From: Bacteroidales bacterium UBA4284
Lineage (GTDB): Bacteria > Bacteroidota > Bacteroidia > Bacteroidales > UBA932
Direction: 5' to 3'
Length of the DNA stretch: 9,019 nt
NCBI GenBank assembly: GCA_002395925.1
Contig: DGVM01000141.1
Span: forward strand, 1-9,019
The first letter of the stretch is position 1. Each line of letters begins with the position of its first letter. Shown here in pieces: positions 1 to 7,581 of the stretch. The translations under genes and the position numbers were made by a program. Below the pieces are notes generated by a model, which saw only the letters and a program-made list of their open reading frames with translations, was not told the origin of the DNA and ran no database searches.

Positions 1-1773
1 ATGTACTGGCGCTACTTCATGTGGAACTTCGTGGGGCGCCAGAATGACATCCACTCTCCAACGCCCGGCAACATATTCCACGGCAACTGGGAGAGCGGCG
101 TAAAATTCATCGACGAAATACGCCTGGGCGATCAGAGCGACGCCCCTTCCACGCTTGCCGACAACAAGGGAAAGAATCATTATTTCTTCCTGCCGCTGCT
201 GCTTGGCCTGCTGGGACTATTCTTCCAGTTCGACCGCGACAAGAGGGGCTTCTGGCTGACCTTCCTGATGTTCTTCATGACCGGAATCGCCATTGTGCTC
301 TACCTCAATCAGCCGCCGTACCAGGTGCGCGAAAGGGACTATGCCTACGCCGGTTCCTTCTACTTCTTCAGCGCATGGATAGGAATGGCCGTGGCGGCGC
401 TTTACAAGTGGCTGTCCGGCGCGTTGAAGGGCAAGGGCGGTGCAGCGCTTCCGCTTGGTATTACGGCCGTCTGCCTCTGCGTGCCCGCTCTCATGGCGGC
501 GCAGAACTGGGACGACCACGACCGCAGCGGCCGTCGCACCGCGGTGGAGCTTGCCCGCAACTACCTTGATTCCGTAGGTCCCCAGGGCATACTCATCACC
601 CACGGCGACAACGACACCTTCCCCGTATGGTACGCCCAGGAAGTGGAGGGAGTACGCACCGATGTGCGCATCTGCAACACCAGCCTCCTTGGCACCGACT
701 GGCACATCGACCAGATGAAATGGGCCTGCAACGAATCGGCACCGCTCAAGCTGTCCATCGGCCCCGAGCAGTACCTGTATGGCACCAATGAATACATTCC
801 CATTATCGACACCAGGAACCAGGAGACGAGCATCTCCGACGTCATCATGCTCTTCAAGCACCCCGACGTCAAGATGCCGATGTCCAGCGGCCGCAGGGTC
901 GATTACATCGCTGCGCGCAAGATCGTAGTCCCCGTCAACAAGGCCAACGTCATCGCACACGGCATACTGGACGCCAAGTATGAGGACATGATTCCCGACA
1001 GCATCGTGCTCCAGATTCCCGAGGGCAAGGATTATCTAACCAAGCCCGAACTCTTCATGCTCGACCTGCTGAGCAATTACGAGTGGGACCGTCCCATCAA
1101 CATGCTCAACATGGGCGGCGACATCAACATAGGAATCAAGGACTACCTGCTCTACGAAGGCTACTCCTACAAGTTCATCCCCATACGCAACAAGATTACG
1201 GCCACCAATATAGGTTTTGTCGATACCGATGAGCTCTATCGCAAGATGACGCAGGTGTATTCCTGGGACGCTGTCAGTGCCGACAATTACTTCATCGACT
1301 ACCAGAACTACTATACCAACCTGGGAGTCATGGCAGTAAGGGGTGTGTTCCTCAATGCGGCCAACGCCTTCATCAAGGCCGGAGAAAATGCCCGCGCCGA
1401 GGAAATGATCACCCGCTGCCTCGAGGTCATGCGCCGTTATCCTATGGAAACCATCCCCCTGGGAATGGGCTCCAACGACTATCTGGTGATGAACATCATC
1501 GACGACTGCTACAAGCTGGGCATGCAGACCAAAGCACGCGAACTGGGCACCAACTTTGCTGCCGAACTGCTGGTCAGCTCCCGCTTCTACCTTGGCTTCT
1601 ATGAGTTCGCAAAAGACGAATTCGAGATGTGCGGCAGCTACATTTACTACCTTGCAGACGTCTTCCGCAAATACAACGAAAACGATCTCGCCGACCGCCT
1701 GACCGATACCTTCTCGCAAATGCTTGACTGGGCTTCCGGTGAGGCTGGCGACGACAAAAGCATACCTGAATGA
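1..1773 (+). CDS. DUF2723 family membrane protein (putative protein O-glycosyltransferase), C-terminal part, 5' end missing
   Basis: This is the C-terminal ~590 residues of a large Bacteroidetes DUF2723 protein. Family members usually exceed 1000 residues and resemble eukaryotic TMEM260-type O-mannosyltransferases, so the ATG at position 1 is almost certainly internal and the gene begins outside the window. Visible parts (numbered from base 1) are hydrophobic segments at about residues 61-77, 84-102, 121-137 and 147-166, the conserved RERDYAYAGSFYFF stretch at 110-123, and then a long soluble domain. That domain starts with the family signature THGDNDTFPVWYAQEVEGVR (200-219), which leads into a DVRICNTSLL segment typical of the family. 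The last ~170 residues are helix-rich and could form TPR-like hairpins. The predicted location is the inner membrane with a periplasmic C-terminal domain. The stop overlaps the next gene as ATGA, so the two are probably co-transcribed and translationally coupled. Family assignment is strong. The enzymatic role is inferred from distant homology, and the catalytic N-terminal loops are not in view. Confidence 0.85.
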   Translation: MYWRYFMWNFVGRQNDIHSPTPGNIFHGNWESGVKFIDEIRLGDQSDAPSTLADNKGKNHYFFLPLLLGLLGLFFQFDRDKRGFWLTFLMFFMTGIAIVLYLNQPPYQVRERDYAYAGSFYFFSAWIGMAVAALYKWLSGALKGKGGAALPLGITAVCLCVPALMAAQNWDDHDRSGRRTAVELARNYLDSVGPQGILITHGDNDTFPVWYAQEVEGVRTDVRICNTSLLGTDWHIDQMKWACNESAPLKLSIGPEQYLYGTNEYIPIIDTRNQETSISDVIMLFKHPDVKMPMSSGRRVDYIAARKIVVPVNKANVIAHGILDAKYEDMIPDSIVLQIPEGKDYLTKPELFMLDLLSNYEWDRPINMLNMGGDINIGIKDYLLYEGYSYKFIPIRNKITATNIGFVDTDELYRKMTQVYSWDAVSADNYFIDYQNYYTNLGVMAVRGVFLNAANAFIKAGENARAEEMITRCLEVMRRYPMETIPLGMGSNDYLVMNIIDDCYKLGMQTKARELGTNFAAELLVSSRFYLGFYEFAKDEFEMCGSYIYYLADVFRKYNENDLADRLTDTFSQMLDWASGEAGDDKSIPE

Positions 1774-2888
1774 ACACTATTACCATTGAACCAGTAGCTG
1801 GCCGCAGCGCCCTGCTTGCATTCATCCGTTACCCATTCGACCTTTACGAGAACTGTCCCCAATGGGTGCCGCCGTTCGAAAGCGATGAGATAAACTCGCT
1901 TTCCAGCAAAAATCCGGCGCTGGAATTCTGCGAGAAGGAGCTTTACATCGCCCGGAAAGACGGCCGCATCGTAGGCCGTATCGCCGCAATCATCAACCAT
2001 AAGGCCAATGCCAAGTGGGGCGAGGAAGTGGTACGCTTCGGCTGGCTCGATTTTGAAGACGACATCGAGGTCCTCAAGGCCCTCATCGACGCTGTGCTCG
2101 AATGGGGCAAGGCCAGGGGAGCCACAAAGATAAAAGGCCCTCTGGGCTTTACCGACATGGACCGCGAAGGTCTTCTGGTGGAGGGATTCGAGCACGACAG
2201 TCCCTTTACCGTCATCTATAATTATCCCTATTACGGCGAATATCTTGAGCGCCTGGGCTTCCGCAAGGATGCCGACTGGACGCAGCGCGTGATCGAGCTG
2301 TCCGACAAGCTGCCGGCCATGTTCCAGTACGCACCGCTGGTGGAAAAACGTTTCGGCCTGCGTATCGTGGAGCCCCGCAACAGCCGCGAGATGCTCCGCT
2401 ACGGACGCGAAATGTTCCACGTGCTCAACGATGCCTTCGCGCCGCTGTATGAGTATTCCAAGCTCTCGGAGGAGCAGATAGAAGGCTATGTAAAGCAGTA
2501 TGTCCCCATCCTCAACAAGGACTTCCTGGCGCTTGTGACAAACGAGGAGGGCAAGCTTGTCGGCTTCTGCATCACCATGCCTTCAATCTCCCGTGCCGTA
2601 CGCAAGGCCCGCGGACGCCTGTTTCCCTTCGGCTTCATACCTGTCCTCAAGGCCCTCAAGCACAACGACACAATCGAAGCACTGCTCATCGGCACCCTTC
2701 CCGAGTATCAGGGGAAAGGCGCCAATGTGCTAATGTTCAAGTATCTTCACGAGAACTGCATACGACTTGGAGTCAAGCGCATGCTCCTGAATCCCCAGCT
2801 CGAGGACAACGTGAAGGTGCAGACTCTCTTCGGCGAATATGACCCTAAGCCATATATGAGACGCCGCAGTTACGTACGCGAGGTCTAA
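1770..2888 (+). CDS. GNAT-fold acyltransferase (372 aa), possible lipid N-acyltransferase
   Basis: This 372-residue protein has the layout of a widespread GNAT-superfamily group of about 370-400 residues. The N-terminal half holds a FESDEINSL stretch (36-44), a degenerate GNAT-like core (VGRIAAIINHKAN, 68-80) and a GPLGFTDMDREGLLVEGF segment (123-140). The C-terminal GNAT domain has the acyl-CoA pyrophosphate-binding loop YQGKGAN (313-319) after the strand EALLIGTLPE, and ends in an RRRSYV motif. Such proteins are often annotated only as N-acetyltransferase. The bacterial ceramide synthase of Caulobacter is also a GNAT-like protein, so a long-chain N-acyltransferase is possible, but I cannot establish that here. 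The start is fixed by the ATGA overlap with the upstream DUF2723 gene, and no Shine-Dalgarno sequence precedes it, which is normal in Bacteroidetes. Its stop overlaps the stop of the convergent acyl carrier protein gene. The fold is confident; the substrate is unknown. Confidence 0.8.
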   Translation: MNTITIEPVAGRSALLAFIRYPFDLYENCPQWVPPFESDEINSLSSKNPALEFCEKELYIARKDGRIVGRIAAIINHKANAKWGEEVVRFGWLDFEDDIEVLKALIDAVLEWGKARGATKIKGPLGFTDMDREGLLVEGFEHDSPFTVIYNYPYYGEYLERLGFRKDADWTQRVIELSDKLPAMFQYAPLVEKRFGLRIVEPRNSREMLRYGREMFHVLNDAFAPLYEYSKLSEEQIEGYVKQYVPILNKDFLALVTNEEGKLVGFCITMPSISRAVRKARGRLFPFGFIPVLKALKHNDTIEALLIGTLPEYQGKGANVLMFKYLHENCIRLGVKRMLLNPQLEDNVKVQTLFGEYDPKPYMRRRSYVREV

Positions 2889-3112
2889 TCTCCGACTGCC
2901 TGAAGGACAATCTGGCAGACGTCATCGACTGTGCGCGGCGGCTGCTGCATGTCGGGGAAGCGGATTTTGTACTTGTCTTCGATTGCAAGCGTGAGAAGCA
3001 TCATGGTAAGCGAATCGATGCCGAGTCCGCGTACCAGTTCGGTTTCCAGCGTCACTTCGCCAAGGTCGGTGTTGGGACGCATGACGGTGAGGATCTCCTT
3101 GAGATCGGCCAT
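2885..3112 (-). CDS. Acyl carrier protein (75 aa)
   Basis: A short, acidic, helical acyl carrier protein. The phosphopantetheine attachment site GIDSL lies at residues 31-35, so Ser34 would carry the 4'-phosphopantetheine arm. It is followed by TMMLLTLAIEDKYKIRFPD, matching helix II and the following loop of the ACP fold, and by a TVDDVCQIVLQAV helix. The size is typical of ACPs. It lies directly downstream of the AMP-forming ligase on the same strand, so the ligase is the likely enzyme that loads it, making it a dedicated rather than the general fatty-acid-synthase ACP (inference). The start chosen here (MADLKE) has AAAGGA seven bases upstream. The alternative ATG at 3128-3130 would add MTKETI and overlaps the ligase stop as ATGA; both are plausible. 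The much longer open frame upstream is shadow sequence of the ligase gene. Confidence 0.85.
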   Translation of the reverse strand: MADLKEILTVMRPNTDLGEVTLETELVRGLGIDSLTMMLLTLAIEDKYKIRFPDMQQPPRTVDDVCQIVLQAVGD

Positions 3113-3119
3113 TATCGTT

Positions 3120-3125
3120 TCCTTT
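3120..3125 (-). promoter_or_regulatory. Shine-Dalgarno-like site for the acyl carrier protein
   Basis: Read on the minus strand, AAAGGA lies seven bases before the ATG at 3112. It sits inside the last bases before the ligase stop and supports the shorter start of the carrier protein. Bacteroidetes genes rarely depend on such sites, so the support is moderate. Confidence 0.4.
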
Positions 3126-3126
3126 G

Positions 3127-4617
3127 TCATACGCGGGATACTTTCATGCTGCCGGTACGCTTGAAGTCCTCGGTGCGTACCGTTACCTTGGAAATGCGAT
3201 GGGTGGAGGGCAGGGTGGCGTTGACCTTGTCCACGAGTGCGTTCATGTAGGCCTGGATCTCTTCGAACGGCTTGCCGTCGAATGCGGGCATGAAGGGAAG
3301 GATTTCCACTGCGATGCAGGGGGCGCCGTTGAGCGTGTCTTCCTTTACCATGGCGTCGCGTACGCAAGGATCTGCGTAGAAGGGCTCTTCGAGGCTCTCG
3401 GGGCTGACGTTTTCGCCGTTGGAGAGGATGATGAGATTCTTGATGCGGCCGATGATGTACAGGAAGCCTTCATCGTCGAAGCGCACAAGGTCTCCGGTGC
3501 GGAACCAGCCGTCGGGGGTCATGCACTCAGCAGTCCGGACGGGATCCTTATAGTAGCCGGAGAAGATGTTGTCACCCTTGATCCAGAGTTCGCCATCGAC
3601 CACCTTGGTCTCTTGACCGGGGTAGATTTTGCCGATGGACGTGGGCTTCTGTACGGCGTCGGCGTTGGCCGAAGTGAGGTTGGCTCCCTCGGTGAGGCCA
3701 TAGCCGAAGCAGAATTCGACGCCGAGTTTGGTGAATATGTCAACCAGGCGCGGAGGTACGTTGGCTGCGCCGCTGATAATCATACGCAGGTTTCCTCCCA
3801 GGAACTGAGGGCCGTACATCTTGACGAGTCCGGCGAGAATGTCGCAGATACCGGGAACGATGACGAGCAGTGTGGGTTTGATGACCGGCAGTTTGCCGAT
3901 GGTGCCCTTCATGTCCTCGCAGGTGAAGAGGAGGTTGCCGGTGTAGAAGCATCCGAGCGTGCCGGCGATGAGGCCGAAGACGTGGCTCAGAGGCAGTATT
4001 GCGATGTAGCGATGCACACCGATGACCTTGCCGGGTTTGAAGATGGCGTTGTATGCGCCGCGCATGAGTGCCCTGTGACTTAGGACTGCGCCCTTGGGTG
4101 CGCCGGTGGTGCCTCCGGTGAAGAAGATGGCTGCGGGCTGCTCCTTGTCGGGGATGGTGACGGGAGCCTTGCTGTCGGCGATGCTGCCGGCGGGCAGGAC
4201 CTTTACGCCCTGAAGCCCTTCGCACAGAGGTGCGAATTCGTCACGGACGAATATTGCTGCTATGTCGAACTTGGCGCATGAGCCTGCGACAGCGGGGGCG
4301 GGGAGGCTGGGCGGGAAGTTCATGGCAACGTATCCAGCAGACGTGACTGCGAGGAAAAGCTCAATGGCATCCTGGCTGTTGCGGTCGAATATCGCTATAT
4401 GCGAACCTTTGGGAAGGCCTAGGCTTTCGATGAATGCGCGGCGGCGTGCGACCCTCTCGCATAACTCTTTATAAGTGATTGTGTTGGTCTGGTCGGAAAG
4501 GGCCGGGCTGTCCGGATATGTCTTCTCGAGCCATTCTACAAATTCTCCAACGGTGGGCATGTACGGCAGGCGTGCAAGCTCCTCGGCCGGAATCATCTGG
4601 TGAAAATAATTAGACAT
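3127..4617 (-). CDS. AMP-dependent acyl ligase (acyl-CoA / acyl-ACP synthetase family, ANL superfamily)
   Basis: A 496-residue adenylate-forming enzyme with the full set of family motifs in order. These are the ATP-binding loop TGGTTGAPKG (167-176), the A5 motif GYGLTEG (305-311), the WFRTGD motif (371-376), the hinge region YIIGRIKNLII (387-397), and the C-terminal catalytic lysine in GSMKVSR (Lys492). It should activate a carboxylic acid as the acyl-adenylate and transfer it to a thiol. The acyl carrier protein gene immediately downstream, whose longer start overlaps this stop as ATGA, suggests an acyl-ACP synthetase; that acceptor is inferred. The length is slightly below the ~520-560 residues common for acyl-CoA synthetases, but the C-terminal domain is complete. 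The start MSNYFHQ was chosen because a TATATTTG promoter element lies ~30 bases upstream. The frame remains open to 4785, but that extension would run through the promoter and is not protein-like. Substrate not determinable. Confidence 0.9.
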   Translation of the reverse strand: MSNYFHQMIPAEELARLPYMPTVGEFVEWLEKTYPDSPALSDQTNTITYKELCERVARRRAFIESLGLPKGSHIAIFDRNSQDAIELFLAVTSAGYVAMNFPPSLPAPAVAGSCAKFDIAAIFVRDEFAPLCEGLQGVKVLPAGSIADSKAPVTIPDKEQPAAIFFTGGTTGAPKGAVLSHRALMRGAYNAIFKPGKVIGVHRYIAILPLSHVFGLIAGTLGCFYTGNLLFTCEDMKGTIGKLPVIKPTLLVIVPGICDILAGLVKMYGPQFLGGNLRMIISGAANVPPRLVDIFTKLGVEFCFGYGLTEGANLTSANADAVQKPTSIGKIYPGQETKVVDGELWIKGDNIFSGYYKDPVRTAECMTPDGWFRTGDLVRFDDEGFLYIIGRIKNLIILSNGENVSPESLEEPFYADPCVRDAMVKEDTLNGAPCIAVEILPFMPAFDGKPFEEIQAYMNALVDKVNATLPSTHRISKVTVRTEDFKRTGSMKVSRV

Positions 4618-4647
4618 AACTCTGGTTTTAGGTTGTGTTTCGGATAA

Positions 4648-4655
4648 CAAATATA
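4648..4655 (-). promoter_or_regulatory. Bacteroidetes -7 promoter element for the ligase-ACP operon
   Basis: On the minus strand this reads TATATTTG, an exact match to the Bacteroidetes -7 consensus TAnnTTTG, 30 bases before the ATG at 4617, giving a leader of roughly 20-25 bases. I do not see a clear TTTG -33 box at the usual distance upstream, so the call rests on the -7 element, its position and the AT-rich flank. Confidence 0.5.
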
Positions 4656-4772
4656 CTAAAAAATAATTATTCTGTCCGGGGAGGTGGCCGGGGGTACGGA
4701 AGCAAGGCTTAAAGAATTGTAAACTTGTGACGGATGACCGGCCGTAAATGGCAGATTCTGAGAAATATTGCT

Positions 4773-4780
4773 TTTCTTTG
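4773..4780 (+). promoter_or_regulatory. Possible -7 promoter element for the lipoprotein-comM operon
   Basis: TTTCTTTG matches TAnnTTTG with one mismatch, 17 bases before the lipoprotein ATG at 4798. No convincing -33 box precedes it. The transcript leader would be very short. It lies in the 180-base intergenic region 4618-4797 shared with the divergent ligase gene, where some promoter must exist; apart from the two promoter candidates I see no repeats or structured RNA in that region. Confidence 0.3.
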
Positions 4781-4797
4781 CACAAAACGTCATCGCT

Positions 4798-5991
4798 ATG
4801 AATTCTTCATCTTCTGCCCGCGGAGTTGCCGCAAGTTCGTTTGTTTTTCTCATAGTGTCCTTTTTCTTAAGTTCGTGCATCTCCTTCATAGATCCGCCAT
4901 TCTCATTCGGCAGCCCGCGGACAGAAGACCGAAGGTTGAGCGACACCCTTCATCTGCACGAGCCGGGGAGACCCGATACGCTTCTGCTTGTCTCTGCTGT
5001 AGATTTTCCGGAATCATACGACTGGCGCAGGGACAGTTCCTTCGGAAACGTATCCTGCCGCCTCCGGCTCTATTGCGAAGGAGAGGAAGTGCTGGCCGTC
5101 CCTGCAGGGCCCGGCACAGAGGCAAGTGCCAGTCTGGATGAGCATCATATCATTGACGGAGAGCTTTTTACCGTGTTTTCAGACAGCCGCGGGACCTTTG
5201 TCGGCAAGGGTGCGTCCCGTCTCGTCCACTGGACGGAATGCGAACGCGTGTGCGGACTGCTCATGCAAGGGGGCGAACTGTATTCTTTGGGCCTGACCCA
5301 AGGCGGCGCGCTCGTTTTCCGCTGCAACGGGGTAGAATTGTTCCGCAGGCAGGACGCCATCCCTTTAGGAGGCTTCGGAGTCCAGACCTACGGTCCCGGA
5401 GGGGCTTTGTACCTTGACTGCGGAAAGGTTTGCTTTGCCTTCCGGGAAAAGGGAAGCGTATGTTTCGTATGCGACGGAGAGGTGAGCGCCGCGGTAGGCA
5501 GGAAAGAATGGAATGTGCTGGATGCCAAGATAATAGATTCCCGCCAGCTGGTCTTGTATAATTTCTATGGGGCTTCGTTTCTGCGGGCGGGAGATTCGAT
5601 GTATAACTTTACTCAGAAACTGTATATCTTCTGGAAAGATGCCGGCATTATAAAATTGTCCGGAGAAGCCGCTGTGGCCGGTTTGTGCGACGACATGACC
5701 TGGCATACTTCTTATCATGCGGTTTTTGCCGACGGGCGCTTGACCAGAATCCACGGCAGCCCCGCTTTCCTGTATTTCGACGGCACTTCGTGCCTTCCAC
5801 TCGACCTTGGGGCCCTTGGCGTGCAGGATTGCCTTTTCCTCAGCGGCAGTTGCGCCTGCGCTGCCGACGGCTCGGTGGCTGTCGCCCTTACTCCCCGCAG
5901 CGGCGCCGGGAAGCCTTTTACAATCTTTCGAGGCAAGCGTACCGAGTATCCGGTCAACGGTTTCATATCCGGAATCCAAATAACTTACTGA
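4798..5991 (+). CDS. Predicted lipoprotein of unknown function, cysteine-rich, beta-strand-rich (397 aa)
   Basis: I do not recognise a named family. The N-terminus is a clear lipoprotein signal peptide: a short polar start, a hydrophobic core (ASSFVFLIVSFFL) and the lipobox LSSC, so Cys27 would be lipidated. The residues after Cys27 (ISFIDPP) lack the acidic cluster of the Bacteroidetes surface-export signal, so a periplasm-facing anchor is more likely (inference). The mature part alternates short beta-strands with glycine turns, for example GGELYSLG, GALYLDCGKVCFAF and FADGRLTRIHG, a pattern compatible with a beta-propeller. There are 14 cysteines besides Cys27, many in pairs two to seven residues apart, which is unusual for an exported protein. 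The start at MNSSSS was chosen over an upstream ATG at 4768 because it gives a normal signal peptide and leaves the promoter candidate outside the gene. The comM start follows its stop after a single base, so the two are probably one operon. Confidence 0.75.
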   Translation: MNSSSSARGVAASSFVFLIVSFFLSSCISFIDPPFSFGSPRTEDRRLSDTLHLHEPGRPDTLLLVSAVDFPESYDWRRDSSFGNVSCRLRLYCEGEEVLAVPAGPGTEASASLDEHHIIDGELFTVFSDSRGTFVGKGASRLVHWTECERVCGLLMQGGELYSLGLTQGGALVFRCNGVELFRRQDAIPLGGFGVQTYGPGGALYLDCGKVCFAFREKGSVCFVCDGEVSAAVGRKEWNVLDAKIIDSRQLVLYNFYGASFLRAGDSMYNFTQKLYIFWKDAGIIKLSGEAAVAGLCDDMTWHTSYHAVFADGRLTRIHGSPAFLYFDGTSCLPLDLGALGVQDCLFLSGSCACAADGSVAVALTPRSGAGKPFTIFRGKRTEYPVNGFISGIQITY

Positions 5992-5992
5992 T

Positions 5993-7543
5993 ATGCTGAT
6001 CAGAATATATTCAGCCAAGTGCATCGGTATCGACGCCGTACCTGTAACTGTCGAGGTCAACATAGACAAGGGTATAGGCATCCACCTCGTCGGTCTCGCG
6101 GACGTTGCGGTGAAGGAGAGCCTGCTTCGCACCATGACGGCGCTGCAGTCCCTCGGATACAGAATCCCGGGCAAACGGATAGTCATAAACCTTGCACCTG
6201 CCGACGTGCACAAGAACGGAAGCGGGTACGACCTGCCCATCGCGGTGGGCATAATCGCCGCTTCCGAGCAGAAGAACCTGCCTCTTGCGGGACGTCTGAT
6301 GATGATGGGCGAGCTTGGACTTGACGGCAGTGTGCGCGAGATTCCGGGAGCCCTTTCCTTTACCGACCTTGCCCGCAAGGGCGACTACGACGGAATCGTG
6401 CTTCCGCTGCCTTCCGCGCTCGAAGCCGCCCGGCTGCGCGACAAGCCTGTTTATGGAGTGCGCTCTCTGAAGGACGTAGTACGCATTCTCGAGGGTATCG
6501 AGGATTGCAGCGGACTGCTGGCCTGGAACAGCCCTGAGTATCGAAAAGTGACGTCTCCACGCAAGCGTGAGGGATATATGGATTTTGCCGACATCGTCGG
6601 ACAGGAGGGAGCGAAAAGGGGGATGGAGATAGCTGCCGCGGGAGGGCACAACATCATTATGGTCGGGGCTCCCGGCTCGGGCAAAAGTTCGCTTGCCAAG
6701 GCCCTTGCCGGCATCCTGCCTCCTATGACCATGGAAGAGAGCCTCGTGACGTCGAAGATATACAGCATCGCCGGCAAGGGTAGCCTGCGTTACGGACTTA
6801 TGGACCGCAGGCCTTTCCGGGCGCCGCATTATTCGGCATCGCTTGCGGCAATAGTCGGCGGGGGAGCCGGAGACGGTATCGTTCCCGGCGAAATCAGTCT
6901 CGCTCAGAACGGAGTGCTTTTCCTGGACGAGATGAGCCTCATGCCCAAGAGTGTCATGGAAGCCCTCAGAGGGCCGATCGAAGACAGGAAAGTAGTCATT
7001 TCACGCCTCAAGGCGAAAGTCGAATATCCGGCTTCGTTCATGCTGGTCGCGGCGTCCAATCCTTGCCCCTGCGGGTACTGGGGAGTGGGGGACAGGTGTA
7101 CGTGCACAGTCGGACAACGTCTTGCCTATATGGGGCGGCTGAGCGGTCCCATAATGGACAGGATAGACCTGCAGGTGACCGTCTCGCCGGTTCCGGGGCA
7201 TGCTATCCTTGGTGCGGCGAAAGCCGAATCGAGCGCTGCCGTCGCGGCACGTGTGCTCAGGGCGCGCGAGGAGCAGCGGCTGCGGTTCGCAGGTGCCGGC
7301 ATACAGACCAACTCAGAAATGACAAACAAGCTCATCGAACGTTTCTGCCCGCTAAGCGCAGAGTGTCAGGAGGTACTGGTAAAACTGATGGACAGACTGG
7401 GACTGTCGATGAGGGCCTATTTCCGTATCATCAGGGTTTCGCGTACCATCGCAGATCTTGCCGGCTGCCCGGAAATCCTTCCGTCGCATCTTTCCGAGGC
7501 GGCAGGATACCGTTTCCTGGACAGAATGGGCGCTGTGCGTTGA
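5993..7543 (+). CDS. comM: YifB/ComM family Mg-chelatase-like AAA+ ATPase
   Basis: A full-length (516 aa) member of the YifB/ComM family. In studied naturally transformable bacteria ComM is a hexameric helicase that promotes branch migration during integration of transforming DNA. Domains in order: an N-terminal ChlI/Lon-like domain (about 10-165, including VEVNIDKGIGIHLVGLADVAVKES); a AAA+ Mg-chelatase core (about 195-400) with Walker A GAPGSGKS (225-232), Walker B GVLFLDE (307-313), a four-cysteine CPCG...CTC cluster (Cys358, 360, 369, 371) likely to bind zinc, and the GPIMDRIDL arginine-finger region (385-393); and a C-terminal Mg-chelatase-type helical domain with SMRAYFRIIRVSRTIADL (472-489). 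The start MLIRIYSAKCIGIDA matches the family's normal N-terminus. It follows the lipoprotein stop by one base with no Shine-Dalgarno site. No other competence gene is in the window, so a transformation role here is inferred from the family only. Confidence 0.93.
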   Translation: MLIRIYSAKCIGIDAVPVTVEVNIDKGIGIHLVGLADVAVKESLLRTMTALQSLGYRIPGKRIVINLAPADVHKNGSGYDLPIAVGIIAASEQKNLPLAGRLMMMGELGLDGSVREIPGALSFTDLARKGDYDGIVLPLPSALEAARLRDKPVYGVRSLKDVVRILEGIEDCSGLLAWNSPEYRKVTSPRKREGYMDFADIVGQEGAKRGMEIAAAGGHNIIMVGAPGSGKSSLAKALAGILPPMTMEESLVTSKIYSIAGKGSLRYGLMDRRPFRAPHYSASLAAIVGGGAGDGIVPGEISLAQNGVLFLDEMSLMPKSVMEALRGPIEDRKVVISRLKAKVEYPASFMLVAASNPCPCGYWGVGDRCTCTVGQRLAYMGRLSGPIMDRIDLQVTVSPVPGHAILGAAKAESSAAVAARVLRAREEQRLRFAGAGIQTNSEMTNKLIERFCPLSAECQEVLVKLMDRLGLSMRAYFRIIRVSRTIADLAGCPEILPSHLSEAAGYRFLDRMGAVR

Positions 7544-7548
7544 CAAGA

Positions 7549-7579
7549 TTTGTTTGTAGTACTATTTTTAGTATCTTTG
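7549..7579 (+). promoter_or_regulatory. hicAB(-tsaE) promoter, complete -33/-7 pair
   Basis: TTTG at 7549-7552 and TATCTTTG at 7572-7579 are separated by exactly 19 bases, matching the Bacteroidetes consensus TTTG-N19-TAnnTTTG. A second TTTG at 7553-7556 is slightly too close. The -7 element ends two bases before the hicA ATG, so the transcript should start at or within a few bases of the start codon, suggesting a leaderless mRNA. Confidence 0.65.
7557..7564. promoter_or_regulatory. Candidate HicB operator palindrome
   Basis: TAGTACTA is a perfect 8-base palindrome located in the spacer between the -33 and -7 boxes of the hicA promoter. A further half-site TAGTA follows at 7569-7573, one helical turn or so away. 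HicB antitoxins with ribbon-helix-helix domains commonly repress their own promoter through such inverted repeats, so this is the obvious place for binding. No binding evidence exists in the sequence itself. Confidence 0.4.
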
Positions 7580-7581
7580 CG

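Noticed and set aside
217..960. 247-codon minus-strand frame within the DUF2723 gene, and similar ones at 1036-1719, 1647-2420 and 6011-6829
   Set aside because: All are antisense shadows of confidently identified coding sequence, with no motifs of their own.
3124..4083. 319-codon open frame on the plus strand inside the ligase gene
   Set aside because: It is antisense to a ligase carrying all family motifs, its translation shows no recognisable domain, and long antisense frames are common in GC-rich genes.
4618..4785. N-terminal extension of the acyl ligase to 4785
   Set aside because: The added residues do not resemble the family and would include the TATATTTG promoter element; the N-terminus at 4617 is normal for the enzyme.
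4768..4797. Alternative lipoprotein start ten codons upstream
   Set aside because: It would place residues MLFFAQNVIA before an already good signal peptide and would overlap the promoter candidate.
5365..6378. 337-codon minus-strand frame crossing the lipoprotein-comM junction
   Set aside because: It runs antisense to two better-supported genes and to the conserved ComM N-terminus; its translation is low in plausible domain structure.
7063..7581. In-frame open extension upstream of hicA that would fuse extra residues to the toxin
   Set aside because: It overlaps the conserved ComM C-terminal domain in another frame, and the hicA promoter lies inside it; the HicA homology starts at the ATG at 7582.
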